A stretch of 64,000 nt of DNA from Diphasiastrum complanatum (lineage: Eukaryota > Streptophyta > Lycopodiopsida > Lycopodiales > Lycopodiaceae): positions 1 to 64,000 of the forward strand of contig MU832657.1 in the NCBI GenBank assembly GCA_029204225.1, given 5' to 3'. The notes beneath the pieces were generated by a model, which did no database searches, had not been told where the DNA came from, and worked only from the letters and a program-made list of their open reading frames with translations. Shown here in pieces: positions 43,297 through 54,642 of this stretch. Every line of letters begins with the position of its first letter. Positions within the stretch are counted from its first letter, which is position 1. The translations under genes were made by a program, and so were the position numbers.

Positions 43297-43860
43297 GTGA
43301 GGTTTCTGAGAGGACTGAAAGACCTGCAAAGCAGTTTATTTTACACTTCAAATACACGAGAAAAGACAAACATTCATATAGCAGATTCGAATTGCGCTTT
43401 TTGCACTTTCAGGAATTTCCCATTTCCGTTTTCTTTTAATATAGTGTTCCCTATGTTGAAGCAAGGCTTAGAAAAGACTTTAAGCACACTTGGTATAAGA
43501 GGGAAAAACATTGAATTGCACCAAGTGGGTTTGCAGGATTTTGCTGATGATTAACAAGAGTTAATGGTAAGATGAAGTCATTGCCATTAGCCAAATTGAC
43601 TTATAATCATTCTGATGATGAACTGAGGTCAAGGATGATCCTACCAGTTCTGGCGAAGGTATCCAATCATTTGTTGCTGGGTTGCATTTGCAGCCATGCC
43701 AGGCTGGTTGCCCGGATGCAGCATCATCCTCCAAGTGAAAAGAAACCGCATTGTTTTCAACTTTGATGAATCCCGATCCAGTCTGAAGTCAATTTATGGA
43801 TGCAACATTGAATTCATTAATGAGACACTACACGCTAAGAAATCTATTCTACTGGGCTGA
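43297..43860 (+). other. Coding-like segment, unassigned
   Basis: Frames with balanced composition occur: RFLRGLKDLQSSLFYTSNTR with VFPMLKQGLEKTLSTLGIRG (43,297-43,551), and near 43,700-43,850 a frame CSIILQVKRNRIVFNFDESR. Acceptor-like TTTTAATATAG at 43,448 suggests split exons. I do not recognise a family. It may be exons of a broken host gene or chance. Confidence 0.2.
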
Positions 43861-44007
43861 GAATAAAACTTACTGACATCATCCGATCAAAAGATCCAAA
43901 ATGAATTAAGTAACCCTTGAAAACAATTCTCATCTGGATTTCACTTGAAAGCTAAATTAGAAATGCAAATTTAATGGTTAAGGAGGATAGTTATGCCTTC
44001 CGGGAGA

Positions 44008-44536
44008 TTAGTCATTTCTTACAGTACGGTGTTCGATTTTGTTCGCGGCAATCAAGTCCTTGTAGTAATCGTTTTCATGGTATTCATCTCCAGGCACAGC
44101 ACCTTCCACTGCCCAAAGAGGCTGCGTAAAGCAAGAAATAGCTGCCGTTAGTCATGCTGGAAAAAGCATTGATTCAAACACAAAGGCTGCTGCAAACCAT
44201 TTCTTCCCTCGTACACAACATCAAAAAAGTTAAGTAGACAGCACTAGAGCTTCAAGAATGACATCCCTCGGGTCACAGTAAGCAGAATTCGGCCACCTCT
44301 GACGTAGCGTTCAGATCTTTCAGCCTGTTGTACTCGGGAATGTCTGACTCATTATGCCAGTCGTCCTGGAAAACGTTACCCTCACGAGGCTCGCTGCGGG
44401 TGGGCTTAAGTGGGCGCTTGGGAGCTAGAGCGTCAAAATGATCCTTGGTATGTTTAGTTATGTTCTGCTGCTCTTCTGGAGAGGAGATGTCATCGCTACG
44501 GCTGGGTTTCTCCTTCACCTGCAGAATCTTATCCAT
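44008..44536 (-). CDS. Small two-exon plant protein, possibly MEE59-like
   Basis: Exon 1 (44,536-44,297) starts MDKILQVKEKPSRSDD and contains APKRPLKPTRSEPREG and SDIPEYNRLKDLNATSE. The donor GAG|GTGGCC and acceptor TTTACGCAG| bound a 175-bp intron (44,296-44,122), phase 0. Exon 2 (44,121-44,008) reads PLWAVEGAVPGDEYHENDYY, then KDLIAANKIEHRTVRND and TAA, giving 117 residues. The order (KRP-KP-RSEP core, IPE-L motif, E-x-YYKDL tail) recalls short plant proteins annotated as maternal effect embryo arrest 59; this is from memory and tentative. Exon 1 also runs on to a TGA at 44,273 if the intron is retained. A CACGTG lies about 310 bp upstream (44,844-44,849). Confidence 0.6.
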
Positions 44537-45119
44537 ACTCGACACTATACACACTACCTTCCCACAATTAACACGCGTGACGCTGAGGATCCTCGCAGTA
44601 AGCAGAAAACACTTGAAATGCAATCAGAGCAGGCTGGAATCGATACTTAATGAAAAGAAGGCGTATTTTGCCTTTTAGTTCTTCAAGACCCTTTCAAAGC
44701 CCATCTAAGGGTGATCCTCCATTCTGTGGCCCACGTTCCTCCCTGAGAACTCTATCTTGGCCGTTGATTTATCGGAGGCTTATCTGATCGTCTTTGGATC
44801 AATAAACAAGGAAATAGAAGGGACTGAAAATCTTTGATTTTCACACGTGTAGAATTCCAAAATTTCGTACAATCACTGTTCAGACCTGAAAAATCAGTTT
44901 CTATTCACTTTGATCCAAACACTTTTTAGAAAAAGGTAAAGAAAAGTGATTAACTGTTTTTTTGCTTGAAGTAGCTCTCAAATTCTTGAACAATCAGAGA
45001 TGTTAGCATGCAAAGCACGCCCTTGTTGACTTGTCCTATAATGCATTCAGTCTCGCATGCTAAACCGATATCGGCTCCCCAGTGTAGTTATCCATGCATG
45101 CCAAACCAATATCACGACG
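44537..45119. promoter_or_regulatory. Upstream region of the small host gene
   Basis: It contains TTTTCACACGTGTAG at about 44,838-44,852, with a G-box core shared with the copia LTRs. No TATA box is certain. AT-rich otherwise. Confidence 0.3.
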
Positions 45120-45253
45120 CATTATGAATGTTCAAAGCTTGTTTTTGTAGATTCTTCGTAGCTTTGGTCTGTATACAAAACATGCCAAGGTAAAGGCAAT
45201 ACATGCCAAAGCTATGAAGAATCAACCGAAGCAAGTTTTCATCATTCATAATG
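45120..45253. repeat. Imperfect inverted repeat (hairpin), arms about 53 nt
   Basis: The left arm from CATTATGAATG to GTAGCTTTGGTC pairs with the right arm GCCAAAGCTATGAAG to CATTCATAATG. About four fifths of positions match, with a loop of about 28 nt. It could be a foldback element or small-RNA hairpin. Confidence 0.65.
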
Positions 45254-45660
45254 TCATCATGATTTCAAGTTCCTATATTCCACTGCAATATCGAATCGAT
45301 GCTCATCATCAGTATCTGAAATGACACTTCCTATATGGGGCATGCTGAATCGATATCGGCTGATTGAAGATGTTTATAGTGAAGCTTTGCCACAACAAAA
45401 GCATTTTTTCAACCTCTTGTTTGTGCTTAAATAGGGTGCGCATCCGTAAGTATTACCCTAGTGAACGCTAGGATTCCCAAGGCACAGATTACGGCGACCA
45501 TTAATGCTTTAATATTTTAATAAATATTGGTGGGTCTAGGCTAATGATGTTTTGAAAAGGCTAATGATAGACCATTTATTATTTTTTCGGCGTAGGTACA
45601 ATGTTGTATCTTTCCGATTGGGTGACAAATATAGGCCCCAGGATTTTATTGATTTCTTGA
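45254..45660. other. Non-coding DNA left of the CACTA element
   Basis: It contains a CGATATCGGCTGATTG word at about 45,350 related to ones at 45,066 and 45,105. Nothing else recognised. Confidence 0.3.
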
Positions 45661-45684
45661 CAAATGTATGGCTAACAATAAAAA

Positions 45685-46090
45685 AATTGCGGAAACCCAC
45701 CCACAATTTTTTGGCATAATAATTGCGGAATCCGTTTCCACAATTTGTTTGGCTGATATTTTTTGCCAGAATTTTTGGGCAAAAATTGTCAAAAAATTTG
45801 CAAAAATTCATTTCCACAATTGTTGTGGCAAAAATTGCGGATATTTTTCCACAATTTTTTGTGCAAAAATTGCGAAAATTCATTTTCGTAATTTTTTTCA
45901 AAATAGTGTCAAAAATTTGTGGAAAATAAATTCGCAATAAAATATAAATTGCGAATCTATTTTCCGCAATTTTTATACACTATTTTGAAAAAAATTGCGG
46001 AAATGAATTTTCGCAATTGTTTTGGCGATTTTTGCCAAAAAAAATTACGAATAAATACCTGCAATTTATTGGCTAAAATTGCAAAAAATA
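45685..46090. repeat. CACTA left subterminal repeat region
   Basis: About a dozen AAATTGCGG/CCGCAATTT words in alternating orientation. It includes the palindrome 45,870-46,016. Confidence 0.75.
45870..46016. repeat. Near-perfect palindrome, arms about 69 nt
   Basis: The left arm 45,870-45,939 and right arm 45,949-46,016 are reverse complements at about nine tenths of positions, with a 9-nt AT loop. Several mismatches are C/T differences, as expected from deamination. An RNA through it would form a long hairpin. Confidence 0.85.
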
Positions 46091-46109
46091 TCACCAACCT
46101 TAAACCCTA

Positions 46110-46959
46110 AACCTCGATAGCAAGTTCTTTACCTCAGATAACGGTTGAGCTAAACATGACTGTCGTGGCGTCGGATCCTTCTCTATAGTTGCACGCTATA
46201 TGACATACGAAAAAAAATATGAATTGTTAGAAAACTTATCTCTATCTCTCTAATGAGGTCCATACTTTTTATAAGGCTTTCACAACTTAGAGTATGACAT
46301 CCCATGCATTGTCTTGTGTCTCAAAGTACATGTGTAATAATTAGACTCTTAGAAAGAAGTGAGGTAAAATCTCTTTAACTGTAGATAAAGGCTGAGCTGA
46401 ACCCAACTGTTGTAGCATTGGATCCTCCTCTACAACAACATGATGCATGATCAAAACTGAAATAAGGAATGTATCTCATTCTCTCTCTCTCTTTCTCATT
46501 TTCTCTTTCTCTCTCTTTGTCTCTCTCCCTCTCCCTCTCTTTATGTAGATAGCTAGGACCGTACCAAGTTTTAAAAGGAAGAGATGGAGAGAGAAAAAGA
46601 AGAAATGAGAAAGCGAACTAACCTGGGAAAAACTTTTTATCATCTTCATCTACATTTGTACAGTCTTTCAGAGTTCTTCAATTTCTTCACTTTGTCTCTC
46701 TATCTCCTTCCTCATTTCATCTACTTGGGAAGAATACTGCATCTCTTTTCTATAGACACTTAGGCCTCTTACTCTCTTTCGTCCCCAACTATTTTCTTCT
46801 AAAATCTTCATTACTTTGTTGTCAGGGTCTGTTCCTGACATATAATTAATTAAAATTTTCGTTCTACAAAAAAAAAAACATACATTTTATAAAATTAAAT
46901 GCATTTAAACCATAATTTCAAAAAATATATGTTATTATATCTCGTGTTGGGTGTTACCT
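46110..46959. other. CACTA internal non-coding DNA
   Basis: It includes a CT-rich tract at about 46,480-46,545. No frame recognised. Confidence 0.4.
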
Positions 46960-47274
46960 TCAAAGTCTCAGCCACAAGTCAAGATCCAACTCGCCTGTTT
47001 TTAGTTTGCCAAAACCTTTACTAGTATGAGCATCCACATAGATCTCGGCAACAGTTGGAGCCCTATTCTTTTCTTGTGTCTGAAATTTGGCACTCAACAA
47101 TAGACAAAAATAAATGACATCATGAAAAAAGAGGTTTCGCATATCGGAGTATACAAATGCAAGTTTTGTTGTATACACACATACCAGTCTCATATTGATG
47201 CCTGCATATCCAGCTCGACCAACATTCGGCATCTTTTGTTGTTTTGATCTGTTGATTTTGTTTTGTTGACTCAA
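46960..47274 (-). pseudogene. Transposase_24-like exon with helix-rich region (part 1)
   Basis: MPNVGRAGYAGI, then after a probable intron KNRAPTVAEIYVDAHTSKGF: this matches the order of plant En/Spm Transposase_24 proteins, where a KxxHxxGxK block is followed by GRxPxxxEI/LFxxTH. Splice sites are probable at about 47,075 and 47,200, so the continuous frame is not the real exon. Confidence 0.55.
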
Positions 47275-47399
47275 TTTCTAAGCAAATTATTGTACACACA
47301 TCAAGCAAATGAATAAAGTCAGTAGTAAGATAAATAAATCATGCACTAACTAGAGATGACCAAGCATTCAAGTCAAATTTTGGTTTCAAAATACATAGA

Positions 47400-47560
47400 T
47401 AAAACAAAAAAGTGGAATACAACTTGGAAAGTTTTGCTTTTTAAATATTGACATAGAAGATGGCATCTCTCCTTTTCCATCCACTCAGGAGATTTTGGCG
47501 TTAGATTTTTTGCCTCTACTTTATCAATGTCGTTCTTGAGTCTCTGTCTCAATGAACGAA
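47400..47560 (-). pseudogene. Transposase_24-like exon (part 2)
   Basis: SSFRSLRQRLKNDIDKVEAK, then SPEWMEKERCHLLCQYLKS, charged and helical, lying between the N-terminal DWRVVP exon and the GRAGYAGI exon as expected for this family. Confidence 0.5.
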
Positions 47561-47645
47561 AACTGGACGACAATTTGTCCTTGAAGTACTGTGATGAAAA
47601 CTGGCAATCATATTCTGCCTGTGATATGAAATAAAACTCATCAAA

Positions 47646-47773
<128 letters not shown>

Positions 47774-47799
47774 ATCTATATGAGATTTAAAAAAAGTAG

Positions 47800-48050
47800 A
47801 GTAGTACCAACAATGCTTGATGAATTGCCTCGATTTGCACCTTTGCTACATCTCTAATTGTTGGATAATGTAGATCCAACTTGGCCTTCATCAACATGAG
47901 CATGCACATCTTATCTATCATTACTTTATCATTGAAAGTGTGCTCAAGGGGATTAGGGAATCGTCTCTTTAAATCATCTATGACCCGACGCTTCTCAGTG
48001 ATAGGGACAACCCTCCAGTCTCTGAACATATTCCTATCAAATGCCCCATG
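47800..48050 (-). pseudogene. Transposase_24-like exon (N-terminal part)
   Basis: FRDWRVVPITEKRRVIDDLK and RFPNPLEHTFNDKVMIDKM resemble the WxxVPxxxKxxIxxxL start of plant Transposase_24 proteins. Upstream it runs directly into the subterminal repeats, so the true start is unclear. Confidence 0.55.
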
Positions 48051-48069
48051 ACAGAGCTCTCTCTTTTTA

Positions 48070-48395
48070 CCACGATGGGAGAAATTGCGAAAAATTTTAT
48101 TCAATGTTTTCTACAATTTCTTCCGCGAAAACATTTTTCGCAATTTTGGCCACAACCAAAAAATTGCGAAAAATCTTTTCCACACTTTTTTTTTTTGCAT
48201 ATTCTGTGATGACAACAAAAATTGCAGAAGTTTTTTGCAATTTTTTCCGCAATTTCTGCCATGATGGTAGAAATTGCGGATGATTTTTCTACAATTTCTA
48301 CCATAACGGTATAAATTGTGGAATTTTTTGGCTTTCCGCAATTTCAACCAGAAAAAATTGCGGAAAATTTTTTCCGCAAGTTTTGCCACCTTTTC
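48070..48395. repeat. CACTA right subterminal repeat region
   Basis: Repeated GAAATTGCGGAAAA-like words and their complements, spaced about 20-40 bp, adjoining the terminal CACTACAAG. Confidence 0.75.
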
Positions 48396-48426
48396 TTGTA
48401 GTGGTTTGTTTTCTATATATCTGTAG

Positions 48427-48555
48427 AGATTCCAGATGATGAGTCTGTTGGATCTTCTATTGTTCCCATGATTGAAGCATCTGCATCTGTTCCAGATGAT
48501 GTAGATGAAGTAGATATCGACATCTCAAAGTCAATCAAATCTATTTCTTGTGTGT
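48427..48555 (+). pseudogene. Possible copia pol linker fragment
   Basis: SVEIPDDESVGSSIV, then SASVPDDVDEVDID in the plus frame. Its acidic composition resembles the copia integrase-RT linker. It lies just left of a gag start, an abnormal order. Confidence 0.35.
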
Positions 48556-48571
48556 AGAATTCACTAGTAAG

Positions 48572-50368
48572 ATGGGATCTATTAGAGGATACCTTCTAGA
48601 AGCTATTGAGACATTTAGTTATACTAATTATGCTATTTGGAAGGTTAGGATGGATTCACTTACGGTGCTCCAAGGCCTTTATGAGTTTTTGATTGAGGAT
48701 GAAGATGAAGCTCTAGGTGCACAAGAATTAGTGAGATACAAAACGAGATATAGGCTAGCACTTCACTGTGTGAAAATGAATGTAAGCAATGATCTTTTGA
48801 GGGAAGTATCATCATGTACAAGTGCTAAAGAGGTTTGAAAGTCTTTAAAATCAATCTATGAGTCTAGCAACACTTCGAGAGTCCTCATGCTTAGAAATCA
48901 GATTTTGCAAAGCATGAGAAAAAGCAAGGAGAGTGCACAAGATTATGTGCTAAGAATCAAGTCTCTAAATAGGGAGTTGGCTTCCATTGGAGAGAAGATT
49001 CATGATGGAGAGCTTGTACAGATTGTTCTTAATGGTCTAGGAGATGACTTTGTAAATTTGGTCCATAGTTTTGCCATCCAAGACACCTTGCACACTATAG
49101 AAAAGCTTCATAGTGTATTAGTGGCTAAAGAGTGTAGGATGTTACACACCAAAGCAAGATTGAACTCATTGTCTTTGTAGGATGGTGATGAGAAAGCTAA
49201 TTTCTCATTCACGGGTAAAAAGAAGACCAATGGAAAGAAGAAGCATCCCAAGGAGGCCAAAGATGAGGATGATGCATCAAGCTCAAAGGGAAAGATCAAA
49301 GACAAGTCCAAGTTCAAGTGCTTTTTCTGTGGGAAGAAAGGGCATTTTACATCAGAATGTCTCAAGAAGAAGAGGGCACAAGAGAACAAGCAAAGCAACA
49401 TTGCACATCAAGAGGAGGAGGAGGATGAAGAAGAATCATCCTTGATGGTTTCTAACACACCACCATCATCCAAGTGCAACACCAATGATTCTTGGTGGAT
49501 TGATAGTGGGGCTAGCTCCTACATGACATATCAAAAGGACTACTTCTCCACTTTACTTTCTTACAATGATGTACATAGATCTATCTATACAGCAAGTAAT
49601 CAAGAATGTAAAGTAAGTGGTATTGGAACCATTCCATTGTATGTTGGATCATCCAAGAGGATGAATATTGAGAATGTCCTTTTTGTTCCTAAGTTAACCA
49701 AGAATTTGCTTAGTGTTGGCCAAGTAATGGATAATGGCCTTGATGTACAATTTAAGCATGGAGTTTGTTCCATCCTTAGAAATGATGAATGTATAGCAAA
49801 AGGCTTTAAGCAAGGTAGATTGTTTAAGCTTGATCCTAATGTTGCTATGGAGAGTGTGAATTTGGAAAAGGTGGAAATTTCAAAGGTGGAGCTATGGAAC
49901 AAAAGGTTGGGCCACCCTAACTTCAAAGCTATGGAAACAATGTGTGCAAAAAGAGCTTGCACTCGACCTCCCCAAGCATTTGTCAAAGTGTGGAAGGATG
50001 TGTGAAGCATGTAGCCTCTCAAAGGCTCATAAACTACCTTTGTCAAGATCCACAACAAGATCTAGCACTCCTCTTGAAATCATCCATTCGGATGTTCATA
50101 GTTTTTCATAAGATTCTAATGGTGGTGCCAGTACTATGTAATCTTCATTGATGACTATTCTAGATATTGTTGGATTTACCTCTTGTGTAGTAAATCTTTG
50201 GTGTATGATTTATTTTTGAAGTTCAAAACTCTTGTATATATTCAACTTAGTACCAAAATCAAGGTATTAAGAAGTGATAATGGAGGTGAATATATCTCCA
50301 ATAAGTTGATTGAGTTTTGTAATTCTAATGGAATAAAGAGGGAGTTGTCATGTCCATACACTCCTCAA
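48572..50368 (+). pseudogene. Copia gag-protease-integrase fragment (element E)
   Basis: MGSIRGYLLEAIETFSYTNY opens Gag. Stops at 48,836 (TGA, where relatives have Trp) and 49,179 (TAG, likely Gln) interrupt it. The zinc knuckle CFFCGKKGHFTSECLKK is at about 49,320-49,370 and the protease site DSGASSYMTYQKDYF at about 49,505. NLLSVGQVMDNG and WNKRLGHPNF (about 49,895) follow. Integrase remnants reach RSDNGGEYISNKLIEF (about 50,270) and YTPQN. At 50,368, just before the catalytic Glu motif, it is cut off by inverted gypsy RT. It belongs to a family different from the TGTGA-LTR copias. Confidence 0.85.
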
Positions 50369-50975
50369 AACCTTCGACAACGAATAAAGATCTTTTCAAA
50401 CGCTTCGAGGTGTTTATCAGCCGAAGAATGTACACCCAAATCATCAAGATAAATCTCAACAATCCGATGTAGCAAATCTTGAAATGCCATTTGCATGACA
50501 CGTTGGAATGTGGATGGGGTGTTGGCGCATAAGCCAAAAGCCATTACATTGTACGCATAAATGCCATATTTTGTGGCGACGACCATTTTATGTTGATCCT
50601 CAGGGGCTATTTGGACTAGAAAATAGCCACTAAATCCATTTAAGAAGCTGAAAGCTTCAAATCCTGCATTTCTTCTAGAATTTGTGTCGTTAAAGACAAT
50701 GGAAAATGGTCTTTTTTAGTAACCGCGTTAAGATTTTTTAGATTAACGCAGATACGAAGCTTGCCATTTTTCTTGGGCACCACCACAATGGGCGATACCC
50801 AATCTGTATGTTGGACTTCATTAATGAAGCTAACATCAAGCAACTCTTTAATATCCTCATCAATTATTTCTCTATAGACAGGGTTACAACGGTATGACAT
50901 AGCCCGAATAGGCTTAGCATTTTCCTCGAGTGGAATGGCATGGAGTGCTACTTCAGGTGGGACCACCCCCTTCAT
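50369..50975 (-). pseudogene. Gypsy reverse transcriptase (inverted, broken)
   Basis: 50,975-50,640 gives VALHAIPLEENAKPIRAMSY, DWVSPIVVVPKKNGKLRICV and NLKNLNAVTKKDHFPL. 50,586-50,369 gives KYGIYAYNVMAFGLC, FQRVMQMAFQDLL and the catalytic box as EIYLDDLGVH. Relatives have VDD or IDD, so the two Asp are kept. The end is truncated at the junction with copia E. Confidence 0.85.
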
Positions 50976-52430
50976 TTCGATGTACTTTCAAGTAAAAACA
51001 ACTTTGTATTTCCTTGATAAAGTCTCCAAATCAAAAAGTTGATCTGGCGTTAGGTGGGCTCCGACATGAACGAAGCGATTCATGTCTTCATTAGGATCCT
51101 TAAGGTTGAGTTGGACTGTCTTAGCAGGTCCTTCAAAGGATTGGGAAGCCTGTGTAGGTTCCCTTTTTGGTTGGGGCAATTGGATGACAACGTCGTCAGC
51201 GTGAAGTCCTTAAATTGTTGTGGAAGATCAAAAGGTGGTTCCACAAAGTTCTCAAAAGATCAAAAGGTGGTTCCACAAAGTTCTCGAGAACTTTGGGAAT
51301 TATTGCGGGTGATTTGCTACTGGAGCATGATGCTCTTTTGCTTGGATGGGACTTCTGAGATTCGGACGACAGTTGAATTGGTTGTTTAAGTTTTGCACGC
51401 ATTTTTTTTTGTCGCTCGGTTAGCTTCGTGTTGATCATTTGTTTAAGCGAGTTTTTCCGATATTTTGTGTAGGCGGTGTGATTGCCTCTTAAATTAACTC
51501 TTCGTCGATGGCACCACAGACTTCGTCTGGAAGCACTTCCCATTGGTAGACTTTGGTTTTGGGCCTATAGGTCATTGTGTTGACTACCATAGAGGTAAGT
51601 TGCACATGAGCCATTGGGCCTAGCGACTTGATCTTCTTTGGGATCATTTTAGGTGCAAATTGTTTATTATTCAGATAGTTGAGGACTTGTTCGTCACTCA
51701 TTTTTGCATCATCCATCGAAAGAATTCCATATTTTGAAACGTGGGCTGTAGAAACAATAGTTTCTTCGGGGCACAAAGCTATGGGAATAGGATCTATCAT
51801 CATCAAGGGAATGATGGGTGTCTTGATGTCAGTAGAAGATGGTAGGATATGGGAATCTTCTTTGGTGGTCTCTATGAGACATCTGTTGGAGTTAGCACAG
51901 TCCACTATTGCTAATGCATCACCCCAATTGATAGTATTGGCGGAGTGCATATAGTGTCCTTTCGGCATGATAGGAACACTATCAGATGCATCATAGGTTG
52001 TGGATGACCAATCATTTGAAACTTTGATTGGCTTAACGTGGCCTGTGGAGTCAACGCCAGTGATTCACTTTTCATTATTGCCAAAGGTTATCTTACTTCG
52101 CTTCCAATCTTGAACGATGCCTACCATTTGTAGCCAGGGTCAGACCCCAACAAAATCCGGCTGAATGGAGAAAGAGGAACGATAGAGCAATGGCGCTCAT
52201 CACTTTGTCACTTGTAGAAGACATCATGATGACCGCCTCATGAAAATGTGCTCGATCATATAAAGTTTCTGCTCTAGTGGGTTTCCATCTCTTGAATGGG
52301 TTCGTGGAAGGTCCGTGTACTTGTGATTTCATGTGAGAGAGCCGATTGTGTCTGGCTAGCTCAGTAGAAGGTGACACCATCTCGGGTGGGTAGTCTTTTG
52401 TCGAATTGGGATCGTAATGATGGTCCATCT
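50976..52430 (-). pseudogene. Gypsy gag/protease upstream part (inverted, broken)
   Basis: 51,179-50,988 (NLKDPNEDMNRFVHVGAHL) is the spacer before RT. 51,968-51,489 has DALAIVDCANSNRCLIETTK, AHVSKYGILSMDDAKMSDEQ, YLNNKQFAPKMIPKK and YRPKTKVYQWEVLPDE. 52,428-52,093 (STELARHNRLSHMKSQVHGP) may be the N-terminal gag, with a stop-rich interval between. A short direct repeat AGATCAAAAGGTGGTTCCACAAAGTTCTC at 51,225-51,285 (two copies) breaks the frame. Confidence 0.6.
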
Positions 52431-52671
52431 GGTGAGGCCTGTATTGTTTTTGGTGTTTTTGGTTTTTTTGGGTTTTTTTTGTTTTTTTGCCAGACTCTGG
52501 ATGTAAATGTGAGGTAAATTGATAGTGTCAGATATTGGTGTCTGGTATGTAACCAAACTGCACAGTGGTTAGGTGATGGGCAGTGCAAAAAAGCTTGGCT
52601 AATATCCGTTTCAAATGGCTTAGCTAAGATTCCAGTCAAGGAATCTGTTTACTTTCAAGGCAAGTACCCGA

Positions 52672-53470
52672 CTCAGTTGAGATGTCAAGTTCAAAAGGCT
52701 CGGTCGAGAGTCAAGTCAAAAAGGGCTCGGTCTAGTGTGCAGTCAGCTCGATCGAGATGCAGGACTCAACTCAGTCAAGAGTTAGGTCAAGAAGGCATGG
52801 TAGAGGTGGTATGCAGAAGACTCAGTTGGGATTCAGGACTTGGCTCGGTTGAGAATGATATGGAGGACTCGGTTGAGATTTATTGTCAAGACTCGATCGA
52901 GATTGTATGCTAGGACTCGGTTGAGAATGCAAGTTCAAGACTCGGTCGAAATTTGAGATAAGGACTCGATCGAGATTTTAAGTCAAGACTCGGTCAAGAT
53001 CACAAGGTCAAAACTCGATCAAGATCATAAGTTCTGGACTCGGTCGAGATGGCAAGTCAAGACTTGGTCGAGATCTCAAGGTCAGGACTCGGCTGAGATC
53101 ACAAGTGTAGGACTTGGTCGAGATAGTAAGTTCTGGACTTGGTCGAGATGGTAAGTCAAGACTCGGTCAAGATCTCAAGTGCAGGACTTGGTCGAGATCA
53201 TAAGTTCTGGACTCGGCCAAGATTGTATGTTTAGGACCCAATTGAGATGGTAAGTCAAGACTCGGTCGAGATCTCAAGTGTAGGACTCGATCAAGATACA
53301 ACGGTTATACCAGGACTTGGTTCAAGTGTGAGTTGGGTACTTAGCTCGGTCCAATGATGAAGTGTTTGGACTCGGCCAGGGGTGCAAGTTCAAGACTCAG
53401 ATGAAGACGTAGGCATGGACTCGGTCAAAACGGGAGTGATGGACTCGGTCGAAGCTGAGAGCGTGGACTT
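52672..53470 (+). repeat. Minisatellite, 24-25 bp unit, roughly 30 copies
   Basis: Units open with GACTCGGTCGAGAT (variants GACTTGGTCGAGAT, GACTCGATCAAGAT) and end in a variable 10-11 nt tail. The array is most regular from about 52,960 to 53,290 and degenerates at both ends. It lies in the presumed 5' leader/LTR side of the inverted gypsy. Frames through it are artefacts. Confidence 0.9.
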
Positions 53471-54642
53471 TCAAGAACGATTTTGGGCACACAAAAAATG
53501 CATGTTCGATTGGTTTGTGTGTGTGCTCAGGTATTAGCGGTGCCAAATATTCACTAATTTCGCATCAATGTATGGATTCTTCAGATCGATGCACAGTCGC
53601 TTGTTTGGAGTTTACCTATTATCTGTTATTAGACTCTTATGGGTAATTCTTGGCAAACACAGTCTTGATTACATTTAGCCAGGCAGTAAGATTAGCGTTG
53701 TAGCATAGTTTATCCAGCCTGTCAGTGGATTCTCAAGAACTCGTTCTCTCTTGAACTGTACTTACATCAATTGAAACATGCAAGCCATGGTGCTTATCAA
53801 TGGATCAACATGCAACTCAGATGAATACCTATCAGATCCTATTTTTACTTACTGTAAAAAATGACTGGAAACAGATCTTGAAATCGCAGATTAATATATA
53901 TACATCAAACAAGAACAAGAACAAGAAAACAAGAAACAAGAAAGCTAAGAGACAACATTATGAATGTTTAAAAATCAAGAAACACTCATCTCTTGATTCT
54001 TGGACAATCCAAGAACATCAAGAACTGAGATGTCAAAGAATCTGCAAGATCTATGCCACAATTTTAGCTTATTTAGTTTACTTGAATGATGATTTTTACT
54101 CTATTCCACAAAAAATAAATCTAATCCATGCTACTTCCACAAAACATAATGAAGAAGGCAAGAAATCTAATCGAGTTCCACAACCACACATAGAGATGGA
54201 AGTGCAAGATCATAGAAGGCATCACACAAAAAACCAATATGATCAAGGAGCTCAAGAATTGCCAATACTCGTGGAAGATCTTCTATTCAATAATCAAGAG
54301 CAAGACAATTACATGTAAAAGTTCCCTCACAAAAGAGGGGACCTCTTGAATAACCAAGAGGGTTGCCCATGTGGAGCCTAAGTGGCGATTCCACCATTTT
54401 ACAAATTACATGTGGAATTAGCTTCTCCACTAGAGGTTACCATCAAAAGGTGGCTCAGTCTAGTTTAATTAAGAGGGGTCTACTTGTATTTATTACAAAT
54501 GCCTACAAATACTAGCTCCTATATGCTCATTCCATCACTTGGGATTCACCATGACATTCACATGATTTCAAATTGTAATTCTAGCTGGCATTTCTCGGCT
54601 CTCATTCTCATCCTTCTCTTCATCCTCAAAGACCTCTTCGGT
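53471..54642. other. Unassigned DNA with one 172-codon open frame
   Basis: The frame 53,800-54,318 (plus) is Lys/Gln-rich (NKNKNKKTRNKKAKRQHYE) with an acidic end (ELPILVEDLLFNNQEQDNYM). No domain is recognised; low-complexity composition makes chance likely. AAAAGAGGGGACC at about 54,332 is PPT-like. Confidence 0.3.

Noticed and set aside
45668-46110. Overlapping frames rich in Ile, Phe and Lys on both strands
   Set aside because: They arise from TTGCGGAAA-type subterminal repeats of the CACTA element.
52677-52913. Open frame rich in Arg and Ser in the minisatellite
   Set aside because: The repeat unit is 24-25 bp, not a multiple of three throughout, so frames are incidental.
53800-54318. 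Possible 172-residue protein gene
   Set aside because: Composition is low-complexity (Lys, Asn, Gln), no domain or splice context, and it lies among retroelement debris. Kept only as an unassigned frame.
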